A stretch of 64,000 nt of DNA from an uncultured Alistipes sp. (GCA_948736885.1 CAPXWY010000001.1:186001-250000); one strand, 5' to 3'. Numbered from the stretch's first letter, positions 34,667-44,860 are shown. Numbers and translations: made by a program. Notes: a model not told the origin generated them from the sequence alone.

Positions 34667-37618
34667 ATGCAAAAAACCAAACTTTTACTCACGGTTCTTG
34701 CTCTTGCACTGTGCTTCGGCCCGGTAACGGCCGCCGCGCAGGGGGGGGGTAAAATCCAGGTGAGCGGCACGGTCACTGCGGCCGAGGACAAACAGCCTCT
34801 GATCGGAGTGAACGTGATCGCAGGAGCCACGACGGGCGTCTCGACGCTTATCGACGGCACCTACACCATTTCCGTGCCCGCAGGAACCCGACTGCTGTTC
34901 CAGTACATCGGCTACAAGGACGTAGAATTCGTGGTACCCGGCGGAAGCCCGGCCGTCCGCTACGACGTAGCGATGGAAAACGATTCGCAGGCTCTTGAAG
35001 ACGTGGTGGTGATCGCCTACGGCGTCCGCAAGAAAGGCACGGTAGCGGGCTCGGTCGCGACCATCAAGGCCGAGAACATCGAAAACACGCCGACGGCGGC
35101 TTTCGACCAAGCGCTGCAAGGCCAGGTACCGGGTCTGTCGGTGATGGCCGTATCGGGCGAACCGAGCGAATCGACGATCATGAAAATCCGCGGCGTAAAC
35201 TCGATAAACTCGGGCACGGCACCGCTCTATATTCTTGACGGCGTAGCGATTTCGAGCGCCGACTTCAACACGGTCAATCCGGCCGACATCGAATCGCTGT
35301 CGGTACTCAAGGACGCCTCGTCGACCTCGATCTACGGCGCCCGCGCCGCGAACGGCGTAATCGTCATCACGACCAAACGCGGCCGCATGGCCGACCATCC
35401 GACCATCAACTACCGGATGCAACTGGGTTTCTCGCAGATAAACCAGCAAAACTGGAATATCATGAACACCGAGGAACGCATCCGCTATGAAAAGGAAATC
35501 GGCCAGACGGCGGGCAAGAACTACGACCTGCTGAGCAAGACCGACATAAACTGGCTGGATGCGGTCTACAACGATGCGGCACTGCTCCAGAACTACGAAC
35601 TCTCGGTATCGGGCGCCACGGAAAAGACCAACTACTATGTTTCGGGCGGCTACTACAACCAGGAAGGTACGGCCATCGGCTCGGGATTCGAGCGCTACTC
35701 GATACGTGCGAACGTAGAACAGCGCGCGGCGAAGTGGCTGAAAATCGGCACCAACACGGCACTGAACTACCAGGAAATACAACGTGCCGACGACGGGGTG
35801 ATGACCTTGGTGACGCCGATTTCGGCGGCGCAGTTCATGATGCCCTACTGGAACCCCTACCGCAAAGACGGCTCGGTGGCCTCCATCGAAGACGGCAGCT
35901 GGAAAGGCCAGGGCCAGAACCCGCTGGAATGGACGGCGAACAACCCGCTGACATTCAAGAAATACAAAATATTCTCGTCGCTCTTTGCCGAAGCGACCAT
36001 CATCGAAGGACTGACCGTCCGCTCGCAATTCGGCATCGACTACTCCCACACGACGGGATTCGGCGTATCGTACCCCGAATACTCGCCCAATCTGAACGAC
36101 GGCACGGCGCAGCGCAGCTCGACCGACGGACTGAACCTCCAAATCACCAACACGATCAACTACGCACTGAAGTTGAACGACAAACACTCGTTCAACTTCC
36201 TGCTGGGACACGAGGGAATCAACTACCACTACGAAGATTTCTCGCTGATAGCCAAAGGCCAGACGAACAACAAACTGACCAACATCAGCAACGCGACGCG
36301 AGTGACGAGCTGGAACGACATGACGGACGACGACTACGGCTACCTGTCGTTCTTCGCCCGTGCGGAATACAACTATGACAACCGCTACATGGTCGAACTG
36401 GCGGCCCGTACCGACGCCTCGTCGCGCTTCGGCAAGGACAACCGCTGGGGCCGCTTCTGGTCGGTGGGCTTCATGTGGAACATGCGCAACGAACGCTTCA
36501 TGGACAACGTGGGCCACTGGCTGACGAACGCCCAAATCCAATTCTCGACCGGAACCTCGGGCAACTCGGCCATACCCAACTACGAACATCTGGCCCTTAT
36601 CGGCGGCGGTGCGAACTACGCGGGCAATGCGGGCGTAGCGCCCATCCAACAAAGCACCGACGGACTGAAGTGGGAAAAACCCTGGACGACGAACCTGGGT
36701 CTGCACTTCGGATTCTGGAACCGCCTGGAAGTAGACCTCGAACTCTACAACAAGAAGACCACGGACATGCTGATGGAAGTACCCCAGTCGTACTCGGACA
36801 ACGGCTACGGATTCCGCTGGGACAACGTAGGCGGCATGGTGAACCGAGGTGTGGAACTTACCCTCTCGGGAACGCTGATTGCCCACAAGGACTTCCTGTG
36901 GACGGCCAACGCGACGGTCTCTTACACGAAGAACAAAATCACGGAACTCTACAACGGAGTACGGGAATACGAACTCGCCAACACGAGCAAGAAACTGGTG
37001 GTGGGCCACGACGTAGGCGAATTCTACATCAACCGCTTTGCGGGTGTGAACCCTGCGAACGGCGACGCCCTGTGGTACACGAAAGACGGCGCGCTGACGA
37101 CCGAACTGCGCGACGAAGACAAGGTGATGATCGGCAAGAGCATGTATGCCCCGTGGGAAGGCGGCTTCGGCACGTCGCTCTCGTGGAAAGGGCTCTCGCT
37201 GACGGCCCAGTTCAGCTGGGTGGCCGACCGCTGGATGATCAACAACGACCGCTACTTCAACGAATCGAACGGCCGCTTTGCGTCGAACAACCAGTCGCGC
37301 CGCCTGCTGGAACGCTGGAAAAAACCGGGCGACGTGACCGACATCCCGCGCCACGGAGTATACACCGAATTCGACTCGCGCCTGCTGGAAGATGCGTCGT
37401 TCCTGCGACTGAAGAACCTGATGCTGAGCTACTCGCTGCCGAAGAACCTGCTGCAGAAGACGCGCGTACTGAACGGAGTGAGAATCTATGCGCAGGCGCA
37501 GAACCTTTTCACCTTCACGAAATTCTCGGGTCTGGACCCCGAAAGCCCGTCGAACATCTACATCGCCCAATACCCTGCGGCGCGCCAGTTCACGTTCGGG
37601 CTCGACCTAACTTTCTAA
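34667..37618 (+). CDS. SusC/RagA TonB-linked outer-membrane transporter
   Basis: A TonB-dependent transporter of 983 residues that with its SusD partner takes up large nutrients across the outer membrane. A signal peptide ends near residue 25. A carboxypeptidase-D-like domain (VSGTVTAAEDKQPLIGVNV) follows, then the SusC signature ALEDVVVIAYGVRKKGTVAGS, the plug (LQGQVPGLSV, IRGVNSINSGTAPLYILDGV, SVLKDASSTSIYGARAANGV) and a 22-strand barrel ending in PAARQFTFGLDLTF. It has no STN domain, so it probably does not signal to an anti-sigma factor. Nine G at 34741-34749 sit just after the signal peptide (codons 25-28); a change of one base there would abolish the protein. First gene of the 34.6-50.2 kb cluster, 18 nt before SusD. 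Confidence 0.95.
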   Translation: MQKTKLLLTVLALALCFGPVTAAAQGGGKIQVSGTVTAAEDKQPLIGVNVIAGATTGVSTLIDGTYTISVPAGTRLLFQYIGYKDVEFVVPGGSPAVRYDVAMENDSQALEDVVVIAYGVRKKGTVAGSVATIKAENIENTPTAAFDQALQGQVPGLSVMAVSGEPSESTIMKIRGVNSINSGTAPLYILDGVAISSADFNTVNPADIESLSVLKDASSTSIYGARAANGVIVITTKRGRMADHPTINYRMQLGFSQINQQNWNIMNTEERIRYEKEIGQTAGKNYDLLSKTDINWLDAVYNDAALLQNYELSVSGATEKTNYYVSGGYYNQEGTAIGSGFERYSIRANVEQRAAKWLKIGTNTALNYQEIQRADDGVMTLVTPISAAQFMMPYWNPYRKDGSVASIEDGSWKGQGQNPLEWTANNPLTFKKYKIFSSLFAEATIIEGLTVRSQFGIDYSHTTGFGVSYPEYSPNLNDGTAQRSSTDGLNLQITNTINYALKLNDKHSFNFLLGHEGINYHYEDFSLIAKGQTNNKLTNISNATRVTSWNDMTDDDYGYLSFFARAEYNYDNRYMVELAARTDASSRFGKDNRWGRFWSVGFMWNMRNERFMDNVGHWLTNAQIQFSTGTSGNSAIPNYEHLALIGGGANYAGNAGVAPIQQSTDGLKWEKPWTTNLGLHFGFWNRLEVDLELYNKKTTDMLMEVPQSYSDNGYGFRWDNVGGMVNRGVELTLSGTLIAHKDFLWTANATVSYTKNKITELYNGVREYELANTSKKLVVGHDVGEFYINRFAGVNPANGDALWYTKDGALTTELRDEDKVMIGKSMYAPWEGGFGTSLSWKGLSLTAQFSWVADRWMINNDRYFNESNGRFASNNQSRRLLERWKKPGDVTDIPRHGVYTEFDSRLLEDASFLRLKNLMLSYSLPKNLLQKTRVLNGVRIYAQAQNLFTFTKFSGLDPESPSNIYIAQYPAARQFTFGLDLTF
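34741..34749 (+). repeat. Nine-G homopolymer in susC
   Basis: The tract covers the last base of codon 25 and most of codons 26-28, right after the signal peptide. As given, the frame is open (ON). Confidence 0.8.
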
Positions 37619-37636
37619 ACAGCGGACCACAAGATA

Positions 37637-39172
37637 ATGAAAAGAATAGAACACCATATCAAAATCTGCTTCGCGGCGTTCGCTCTGCTGATGGGTGCGG
37701 TCTCCTGCCTGGACAAGTTTCCGGGGCAGTCGATACCCGAAAACGGCGGGATGCAGAACTACAACGATGCCGAACAGCACGTGGTCGGCATCTACTCCAG
37801 TCTGAAGAGCGCGGCCCTCTACACGGGCTATCTGACGCTGCTGCCGGACATCCAGAGCGACCTGGTATATGCGGTGGAGGGCAACAGCAACATCTACGGC
37901 AACCACTACCTGTGGACCGTGCGCTCGACCAACTCCGAAATCGAAGCGGTCTACGGCTCGCTCTACACGACCATCGGCGACTGCAACTTCTATCTGGACC
38001 GCATCGACGCGGTGAAAGCCAAGGAAACCGACGACGAGAAACTCGACGAACTGGACATCTACACGGGCGAAGTGTACGCCATCCGTGCGCTCTGCTACTC
38101 GGAACTGCTGAAATGCTTCTGCAAAGCCTACGACCCGGCGACGGCCGAAAATGAACTGGGAGTGGTACTCCGCACGAAATACTTCGAGAAAGAACCCGTG
38201 CGCCGTGCATCGCTCTACGATTCGTATGCGCTTGTGCTGGAAGACCTGGCGAAAGCCGAAGCCCTGCTCTCCGATGAAGAAAAGAACAACGAAGCCAACT
38301 CGATCTACTTCACCCTTGCGGCGGCCCAAGCGCTCCATGCGCGTGTAGCCCTCTACATGCAGGACTGGGAGACGGCCATCGAATACTCGTCGAAACTTAT
38401 CGACGAACACAACTTCACGCTGGCCAATGCGAAAACCGCCATCACGTCGGACGGCTTGACACAGTTCGACTACATGTGGTTCTACGACAAAAGCCCCGAA
38501 GTGATTTTCCGCATAGATCTTCTCGTAACCGACAAGACGGGCGACCTGGGTGCAGCGTTTCTGAACTTCACCCGCGACTACCGCTACTTCTACCCGGACT
38601 TCGCTCCGGCGCAATGGGTACTCAGCGCCTACGGCCAAAACGACCTGCGCTATGCGAGCTACTTTGCCGACAAGAGCAACGGCATTGTCATCGGCTATGG
38701 CAACGGCATGGATTCGCCGGTGCTGGTGAAGTACTACGGCAACCGGACATTCGTCCAAAGCAACATATTCCACCGCTGCATGCCCAAACCCTTCCGGCTG
38801 GCGGAACAATATCTGATTCGTGCGGAAGCCTACTGCAATCTGCCGACGCCCAACTACTCGGCGGCGAGCAAGGACCTGACGACTCTGAGCCAGAGCCGCC
38901 ACCAGACAGGCGGCACGCTGAACGTCACGCAGGCCAACTGGAAAGAACAAATCTCCAACGAACGAGTGCGCGAACTCTACATGGAGGGATTCCGCCTGCA
39001 CGACCTCAAACGCTGGAAGATGGGCTTCGAGCGCAAGAAACAGAGCTACGCGATGGAAGAAGGAAGCACGCTGAAAATCGAGGGCGACGACCCGCGCATG
39101 GTCTGGCCGATTCCGCAGCACGAACTGGACGCCCCGGGCTCGGAAATCCTGCCCAACGAAAGCAACAAATAA
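37637..39172 (+). CDS. SusD/RagB nutrient-binding lipoprotein
   Basis: The surface lid protein of the SusC transporter, 511 residues. The lipobox is LLMGAVSC with Cys at residue 24, followed by the LDKFPG start common to SusD proteins. Helical TPR-like segments (GEVYAIRALCYSELLKCFC, AAAQALHARVALYMQDWETAIEYS) and the C-terminal SusD motif (ISNERVRELYMEGFRLHDLKRWK, WPIPQHEL) are clear. The ligand-binding part differs too much between members to name a substrate. Confidence 0.95.
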   Translation: MKRIEHHIKICFAAFALLMGAVSCLDKFPGQSIPENGGMQNYNDAEQHVVGIYSSLKSAALYTGYLTLLPDIQSDLVYAVEGNSNIYGNHYLWTVRSTNSEIEAVYGSLYTTIGDCNFYLDRIDAVKAKETDDEKLDELDIYTGEVYAIRALCYSELLKCFCKAYDPATAENELGVVLRTKYFEKEPVRRASLYDSYALVLEDLAKAEALLSDEEKNNEANSIYFTLAAAQALHARVALYMQDWETAIEYSSKLIDEHNFTLANAKTAITSDGLTQFDYMWFYDKSPEVIFRIDLLVTDKTGDLGAAFLNFTRDYRYFYPDFAPAQWVLSAYGQNDLRYASYFADKSNGIVIGYGNGMDSPVLVKYYGNRTFVQSNIFHRCMPKPFRLAEQYLIRAEAYCNLPTPNYSAASKDLTTLSQSRHQTGGTLNVTQANWKEQISNERVRELYMEGFRLHDLKRWKMGFERKKQSYAMEEGSTLKIEGDDPRMVWPIPQHELDAPGSEILPNESNK

Positions 39173-39185
39173 AAGAAGACGAAAC

Positions 39186-40100
39186 ATGAAACGAATCATA
39201 ACGGTCATATCGGCTGCCACGCTCCTTGCTGCACTCGTACCGGGCTGCAACCAGGAACGCACGACCTACTCCGACGCCGAATATGTGATGTTCGCCGACA
39301 CGATGTCGCTGCACATGATACCCGACGATGCGGAACACTACTTTGCGGTGCAAGTAGCCTCGACGAAGTCGTGCGACTACGACCGCACGTTCGGCGTAGA
39401 GGTAATCGACAAGGGAAGCAAAGCCATCGAAGGACTACACTACCGACTGAAGAGCAACACGATAACCATACCGGCGGGCAAGCTGGCGACGGAAATCCTG
39501 GTCCACGGCAACTATGCGGCGCTGGAAATCGCCGACACGGTGAACTTCAACCTGCGCCTGGTGATGCCGGAACAACTGGAATGGGAATTCTACGGCAACG
39601 GCACGAACGTGAAGATGGTCAAGAGCTGCCCCTTTGCATTGGAAAACTACACGGGCTGGTGTGTGGTCACCTCGATGTTCCTGCAAGACTACCCGGGAGT
39701 GGACAACAAGAGCACACAGCGACTGATCCGCACGGAAAAACACCCGACGGAAGAAAACCTTGTCATTCTGCATGACTGGCTGTTCAACGGCTACGACGTG
39801 ACTCTGCGCTTCGACCCCACGGACCCTGCCGAACCGAAAGTGTCGATGGATTCGGACCAGGTGATCTCCGACGAAGCATCGGTATTCGGAATCATCCGCG
39901 GCGACAACAAAATCCTGACGGAAAGCGCCCAGAACTATGTATCGTACTACAGCGCGTGCGAAAACTTCGCAGCGCTCTGGTCCCACATGTATGTGGAGAA
40001 CCTGGGCACGCCTGTGGGCTCGGTAGGCAACTTCTACACGATACTGGAATGGGTCAGCGACGAAGAAGCGGACCGTCTGCAACGAGAAGAAGGCATGTAA
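39186..40100 (+). CDS. SusE-position surface lipoprotein (DUF4984-like)
   Basis: A 304-residue predicted lipoprotein with lipobox AALVPGC (Cys 21), directly after SusD (13 nt). The first half looks like an immunoglobulin/Calx-like beta domain (FAVQVASTKSCDYDRTFGVEV, HYRLKSNTITIPAGKL). The second half (NYTGWCVVTSMFLQDYPG to FYTILEWVSDEEADRLQ) resembles the DUF4984 proteins that sit next to SusD in Bacteroides; that assignment is from memory and uncertain. By position it is a likely surface ligand-binding protein of the SusCD complex. Confidence 0.65.
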   Translation: MKRIITVISAATLLAALVPGCNQERTTYSDAEYVMFADTMSLHMIPDDAEHYFAVQVASTKSCDYDRTFGVEVIDKGSKAIEGLHYRLKSNTITIPAGKLATEILVHGNYAALEIADTVNFNLRLVMPEQLEWEFYGNGTNVKMVKSCPFALENYTGWCVVTSMFLQDYPGVDNKSTQRLIRTEKHPTEENLVILHDWLFNGYDVTLRFDPTDPAEPKVSMDSDQVISDEASVFGIIRGDNKILTESAQNYVSYYSACENFAALWSHMYVENLGTPVGSVGNFYTILEWVSDEEADRLQREEGM

Positions 40101-40160
40101 TACGGGAAACGGCGAAAAGCGTTCTCTTTAATTATAGCGTTTAACGAAAAGTCAAAAATC

Positions 40161-42098
40161 ATGAAAAAGAACTTTTTGCATTGGGCGATGCTTCTGACCG
40201 CAGGTCTGAGCCTTGCACTGGTGTCCTGCTCGGAGACGGGTGAAGACGGCCCCGCAGGAACCCCCGTATTCCCCGAAGCCATAGAAACCGCGATCATACC
40301 CGGCGAAAGCCATACCCTCGCATTCGAGGCCAACATGAAATGGGAAGTCTCGATTCCGGAAAACGCCTCCCAGTCGTTCTACATTGCGGACGGCGAACAC
40401 AAGGTGCTGACGCAATACGGCGAAGCCGGAAAGGCGGAAGTGACTATCGGAACCTATGAAATAGAGAACTTCGACGACGCACCCAAGTGCGAAGTGACGC
40501 TGACCATGGGCGGCCAGTCGAAAGTAATTGCGACGCTGAGCATCGAACAACAAGAACGCGCCCTGACGCTCTACACGAGCAAGATGAAAGACGGCAGTTT
40601 TGTTTATGCTTCGGAAGGAGAACTGGGCTACATATACAATGAAACCCCGGCTCAGACCATCGAACTGGCATGGCCGTCGGGGCTCTCGGGCTACATGTAC
40701 CCGATTCTGGTGGAAGCCAACTTCGCATGGCGCCTGGCCGAGAAATCGGAATGGCTGTCCGAAGCCGACTACAAAGGCGAAGCGGGCGAACAAGTGAAAA
40801 TCCTGCTGAAAGCCGACCCGACGAAATACCCGCTGGACGGTGACCAGGAAGGCAAATTCGTATTGTGCGCCCGCAACAACCCGGACCTGAAATACGCCTA
40901 CACGGTCAAGATACCCGCCTGCCGCAACCACTACGAAATGACGGGATTCGTGGCCGAAAGCCGCTTCAACGCCAAAGGACAATTCTTCAATAGCGGCAAT
41001 TCGTCTTGGGTTGACCAAGGGATGCACGGCTACATTGTGAGCATAGACGAACCCAAGGTTTTCAAGTTCGCAGAAGTGGCGGGAACGCTGAGCGCAGCCG
41101 CATCCCAAACCGGGTGGATCAAAGTCGAAGCCACGGAAACCGAATCGGATAGCAACAATGTACTCAAAGAACGCCGCTATTCGATTTCGGTAACAGAAAA
41201 CGCAGGTGAAGCCCGCAAAGGTGTAGTTGTGGCTCTGCTTGCCTCGGTCGCAATCAACGACCCCGCCGAACTGCTGGCAGGGAACGAAATCAAGGAAGAA
41301 TACAAAAAATATATTGTTACGACACTAAGCCAGGCATCCGACGTTGCCGGAGAATTTGTAGAATTCTATGAACCGTCCATGGCTGACTACACACTTACCC
41401 AAATGCCGAAAGGCACATTCCCCTACGAAGACAAGTGGGCTGCCGTACCTGCAATCTACAACCTCACCTACACGACGGAGCGGGACGGAGATATGGCCGA
41501 ACTGAAATTCAACACGGCATACGATTCCTACGAAGTCTACGGAGAGAAGGGCCCCTATGCCGAATCGCAACTGACGCCGCGCTGGGTCGATCTGGCCAAC
41601 GGCTATAATGAAAACGGCAAACTGATCAAGATTGCCGGCTCTTACAAAGACGGTTCGTTCGTCTGGACCTATGAAAAACCCGTCAACCCGACGGCCTACT
41701 TCGTATTCAAGAACGGAACTGAAATCGTTGGCATCATCGAATTCAAGTTCGAGGAAAAGAAACAAGGAGGGGAAAATGAAATCACCTTGGTAGAGGAGAC
41801 CCCGGGCGCAACGCTTGCCCAACTTGTGGCGGGCGATGAAGACTACAACAACGACTTCGGCGGAATGGGCCTGCCGCAGTACAAACTGACGCTCACGGGC
41901 TCTGCGATAATGGTGAACCTCAATCTGCCGGAATACGATGAGACATATATCGAAAACGATGATCTGATCGCCCTGTATCGGATGGGAGACCACTCCATGC
42001 TGATGTACAATTCCGAAACTGCCGGGAAAACCCAAGTCATCCTTAAACTGAACTCCATGCAGGTTGCCTATCTGGTAGTCGAATACAAACCGGAATAA
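40161..42098 (+). CDS. Large surface lipoprotein of the SusCD cluster (DUF5003-like)
   Basis: A 645-residue predicted lipoprotein. The lipobox is ALVSC (Cys 23) followed by SETGED, an acidic stretch like the Bacteroidetes surface-export signal. The rest is beta-rich without recognised enzymatic motifs. Length and place in the cluster fit the DUF5003-type proteins that follow SusCD in Bacteroides; this is a weak call. The 60-nt gap from the gene before suggests cotranscription. A terminator-like hairpin lies just after its stop at 42114-42142. Confidence 0.6.
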   Translation: MKKNFLHWAMLLTAGLSLALVSCSETGEDGPAGTPVFPEAIETAIIPGESHTLAFEANMKWEVSIPENASQSFYIADGEHKVLTQYGEAGKAEVTIGTYEIENFDDAPKCEVTLTMGGQSKVIATLSIEQQERALTLYTSKMKDGSFVYASEGELGYIYNETPAQTIELAWPSGLSGYMYPILVEANFAWRLAEKSEWLSEADYKGEAGEQVKILLKADPTKYPLDGDQEGKFVLCARNNPDLKYAYTVKIPACRNHYEMTGFVAESRFNAKGQFFNSGNSSWVDQGMHGYIVSIDEPKVFKFAEVAGTLSAAASQTGWIKVEATETESDSNNVLKERRYSISVTENAGEARKGVVVALLASVAINDPAELLAGNEIKEEYKKYIVTTLSQASDVAGEFVEFYEPSMADYTLTQMPKGTFPYEDKWAAVPAIYNLTYTTERDGDMAELKFNTAYDSYEVYGEKGPYAESQLTPRWVDLANGYNENGKLIKIAGSYKDGSFVWTYEKPVNPTAYFVFKNGTEIVGIIEFKFEEKKQGGENEITLVEETPGATLAQLVAGDEDYNNDFGGMGLPQYKLTLTGSAIMVNLNLPEYDETYIENDDLIALYRMGDHSMLMYNSETAGKTQVILKLNSMQVAYLVVEYKPE

Positions 42099-42113
42099 CC
42101 GACCTGCGAAACG

Positions 42114-42142
42114 AAGGCCCCGTCCCACGGGGCGGGGCCTTT
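42114..42142 (+). terminator. Hairpin terminator or attenuator inside the cluster
   Basis: AAGGCCCCG (42114-42122) pairs with CGGGGCCTT (42133-42141), followed by only TTAT. It divides the transporter half of the cluster from the LRR/protease half. Confidence 0.65.
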
Positions 42143-42191
42143 ATACCGAAAGAACGATAATTAACAGAGAACACAGCACAAGGTTTTGAAC

Positions 42192-44846
42192 ATGAAACTT
42201 TTCAAACTCATCCTGCTTGCGACGGCGACGTGCATGGCGATGACCCTGCTGGGCGGATGCTCCGAAGACGGCACCGACAACCGGGAACTCGACTACGGCC
42301 ATGTACAGTTCAAACTCTACAAGGAGGTCTCCTACGAAAAAACGACGCTGGCGGGCCGTGCGGTACAAACGCAGCTGGACTACCTGTCGGACGCGACGAA
42401 AGTGACGGTACGTCTGGACTACAACGGCACCATGCTTGCCCAGACCCTGACGCTGGATGCGGCGGACAAGGACGCGGCGGAATACGGCCTGCGAAGCACC
42501 AAACTCAAACTACTGACGGGAAACTACCGTGTAGTGGCGTTCTCGCTCTATGACAAGCACGACGAACTGCTCTACAACGGCCTGCCGCAACAGAACGAAC
42601 TGACGGTGGCAGCGGGCGGACTGACGACCCACGACCTGACGGTGAACGTGACGCCGCGCGGCAAAGTACGCGTCACGCTGCTGAAAGACATGTCGGACTT
42701 TGTCCGGACCCGCGCCGGCAACGTAAACCGCCAATACACGTTCGACGAAATCAAACACACGGACCTGACGGTACAGAACACCGAAACGAACGACCTGACG
42801 ACGTTCGAGAAACTGCCGATGGAATTTGCCATCCACTTCGACGAACAGAACGAAGCAAACGGCACGTTCGGCTACCAGACCTCGTCGAGCAAATGCGACT
42901 CGCTGCTGTCGCTGCCTGCGGGCGAATACCGCATAGTCTCGTATGTGACCTACGACAAGAACAAGACCGCCCTTGAGACGAACGCCCGGCCTGCCGCGGC
43001 GAACTTCACGGTGGAAGACAACGAAACGACCGAAATCAAAGCCAAAATCGCGCTCTACGAAAGCGACGAATATATCAAGGACTACTACGCACTGAAGGCC
43101 ATTTGGGAAGCCCTCGACGGCCCGCGCTGGTCCTATGCGGGCGAAAGCTACAACCCGGGAGCCAACTGGGACTTCAACAAGGACCCCGACCTGTGGGGCG
43201 CCCAACCGGGCGTGCAGCTCCACGACAACGGCCGCGTAGCGCGTCTGGACCTGAGCGGATTCGGATTCCGCGGCGACATGCCTGCGGCCATCGGCCAACT
43301 GACGGAAATGATCGAACTCTACTTAGGTACGCAGAACGACAAAAACTACTATGACCCGACGGAAGACCTGGCGACGAGCATGGCGAACCGTGCGCGCAAC
43401 CGGATGGCCAACCACAAGGCATACTACGAAAAACACCACCCGGCGACGCAAATGTCGTGGCCCTGTGCCCTTGCCCTGCGCGAACACGACATCCACACGC
43501 CCTCGACGGCACTCTATGACGAGGGCTACACGGAAAACCAGATATTCGACACCCAGGGCAACCAACTCAACATCCGCCCGGCGGCCAACCTCCACGGCAA
43601 AATCTGCAACGGTCTCAAATCGCTGCCCAAGGAGATCGGCAACCTGAAGAAACTGGAAATCCTCAACATAGCCAACAGCGAAATCAAGGAACTGCCGGCC
43701 GAAATGATCCAGCTGGAGAGCTGCACCGACCTGGAACTCTACAACTGCCCGAAGATGGAACAATTCCCGCAAGTGCTGGCCGAAATGCCGAAACTTGTGT
43801 CGCTGAACATCTCGGAAAACAAACAATGGAGCGAACACGACCCGGACGGACTGGCCGCGGGCCTGGAAGCGATAGGCAACGGAAAATCGCAGAACGTACT
43901 GCAACTCTTCTACTGCCGCAACAACAACGTGACGGCCATACCGGACTCGTTCCGCAATCTGAAGAAACTGGGCGCGCTGGACATGTGCGAAAACAAAATC
44001 AGCAAACTGCCCGCGGGAGGTCTGGGAGAAGTGGCCCCGACGGAGATACGCCTGGACCACAATCTGATTGAAGAATTCCCGACGACGAACGGAAAATTCT
44101 GCCCGATGGAAGACATGGAGACCTTCTCGGCGACCTACAACAAACTGAAGGTATTCCCCAACATCTTCTCCTCGAAAGGCAAGTATGTGATAAAGACCGT
44201 AGACTTCTCCTACAACGAAATCGAAAAACTGCCGGACGACTTCAACGGAATTCTGGTCAACACGCTGACGCTGGCGAACAACAAGATAAAGGTATTCCCC
44301 AAGGAACTGCTGAGCGGAACGAACTCCTATGTGAGCTACATCATCCTGCGCGGAAACGGCATGACCGAGATACCGGAAGGCTCGTTCAAAGGCGAATTCG
44401 CGGCCTCGCTGGCCTCGCTGGACCTGACCTACAACCGACTGAAGGAACTGCCGAAGGACTTCACGGCCGAAGATCTGCCCTATCTGTACGGAGTGGACCT
44501 GTCGTACAACGCCTTTGCGTCGTTCCCCTACAAACCGCTCAACTCATCGGGACTGACGGTATTCGCCGTACGCGGACAACGCGACGACAACGGAGCCCGC
44601 TGCCTGCGCGAATGGCCGACGGGAATCTACAAACACACGGGACTGCGAGGGCTGTTTCTGGGGTCGAACGACCTGCGCAAGGTAGACGACAAGATTTCGT
44701 ATCTGATCTACAACCTTGACATCAGCGACAACCCGAACATAGTATTCGATGCGTCGGACATCTGCATCTACTGGCGGAACGGAGCCTACATGCTTGTGTA
44801 CGACAAGACGCAGAAGATCATCAACTGCGACGAAATGCTGCAATAA
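42192..44846 (+). CDS. Leucine-rich-repeat surface lipoprotein (DUF4458-like N-terminus)
   Basis: An 884-residue predicted surface lipoprotein: lipobox LLGGC (Cys 23) followed by SEDGTDN. Residues 35 to about 290 form two beta-sandwich-like parts of the DUF4458 kind. A cap follows, similar to those on plant-type LRR proteins (EALDGPRWSY…GANWDF, VARLDLSGFGFRGDMPAAIGQLTEMIEL). From about 470 to 860 come many leucine-rich repeats (LKKLEILNIANSEIKELPAEM, LGALDMCENKISKLP, TLANNKIKVFPKEL, SLDLTYNRLKELPKDF). LRR arcs bind protein or glycoprotein partners, so adhesion or substrate capture is likely (inference). Start chosen at ATG 42192. Confidence 0.82.
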   Translation: MKLFKLILLATATCMAMTLLGGCSEDGTDNRELDYGHVQFKLYKEVSYEKTTLAGRAVQTQLDYLSDATKVTVRLDYNGTMLAQTLTLDAADKDAAEYGLRSTKLKLLTGNYRVVAFSLYDKHDELLYNGLPQQNELTVAAGGLTTHDLTVNVTPRGKVRVTLLKDMSDFVRTRAGNVNRQYTFDEIKHTDLTVQNTETNDLTTFEKLPMEFAIHFDEQNEANGTFGYQTSSSKCDSLLSLPAGEYRIVSYVTYDKNKTALETNARPAAANFTVEDNETTEIKAKIALYESDEYIKDYYALKAIWEALDGPRWSYAGESYNPGANWDFNKDPDLWGAQPGVQLHDNGRVARLDLSGFGFRGDMPAAIGQLTEMIELYLGTQNDKNYYDPTEDLATSMANRARNRMANHKAYYEKHHPATQMSWPCALALREHDIHTPSTALYDEGYTENQIFDTQGNQLNIRPAANLHGKICNGLKSLPKEIGNLKKLEILNIANSEIKELPAEMIQLESCTDLELYNCPKMEQFPQVLAEMPKLVSLNISENKQWSEHDPDGLAAGLEAIGNGKSQNVLQLFYCRNNNVTAIPDSFRNLKKLGALDMCENKISKLPAGGLGEVAPTEIRLDHNLIEEFPTTNGKFCPMEDMETFSATYNKLKVFPNIFSSKGKYVIKTVDFSYNEIEKLPDDFNGILVNTLTLANNKIKVFPKELLSGTNSYVSYIILRGNGMTEIPEGSFKGEFAASLASLDLTYNRLKELPKDFTAEDLPYLYGVDLSYNAFASFPYKPLNSSGLTVFAVRGQRDDNGARCLREWPTGIYKHTGLRGLFLGSNDLRKVDDKISYLIYNLDISDNPNIVFDASDICIYWRNGAYMLVYDKTQKIINCDEMLQ

Positions 44847-44860
44847 ACAGAGCGACGAAC

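Noticed and set aside
34685..37570. Minus-strand open frame of about 960 codons opposite SusC
   Set aside because: It mirrors the codon bias of the plus-strand gene (few TTA, CTA and TCA codons). It is rich in Arg, Val and His without any domain, and SusC is clearly the real gene.
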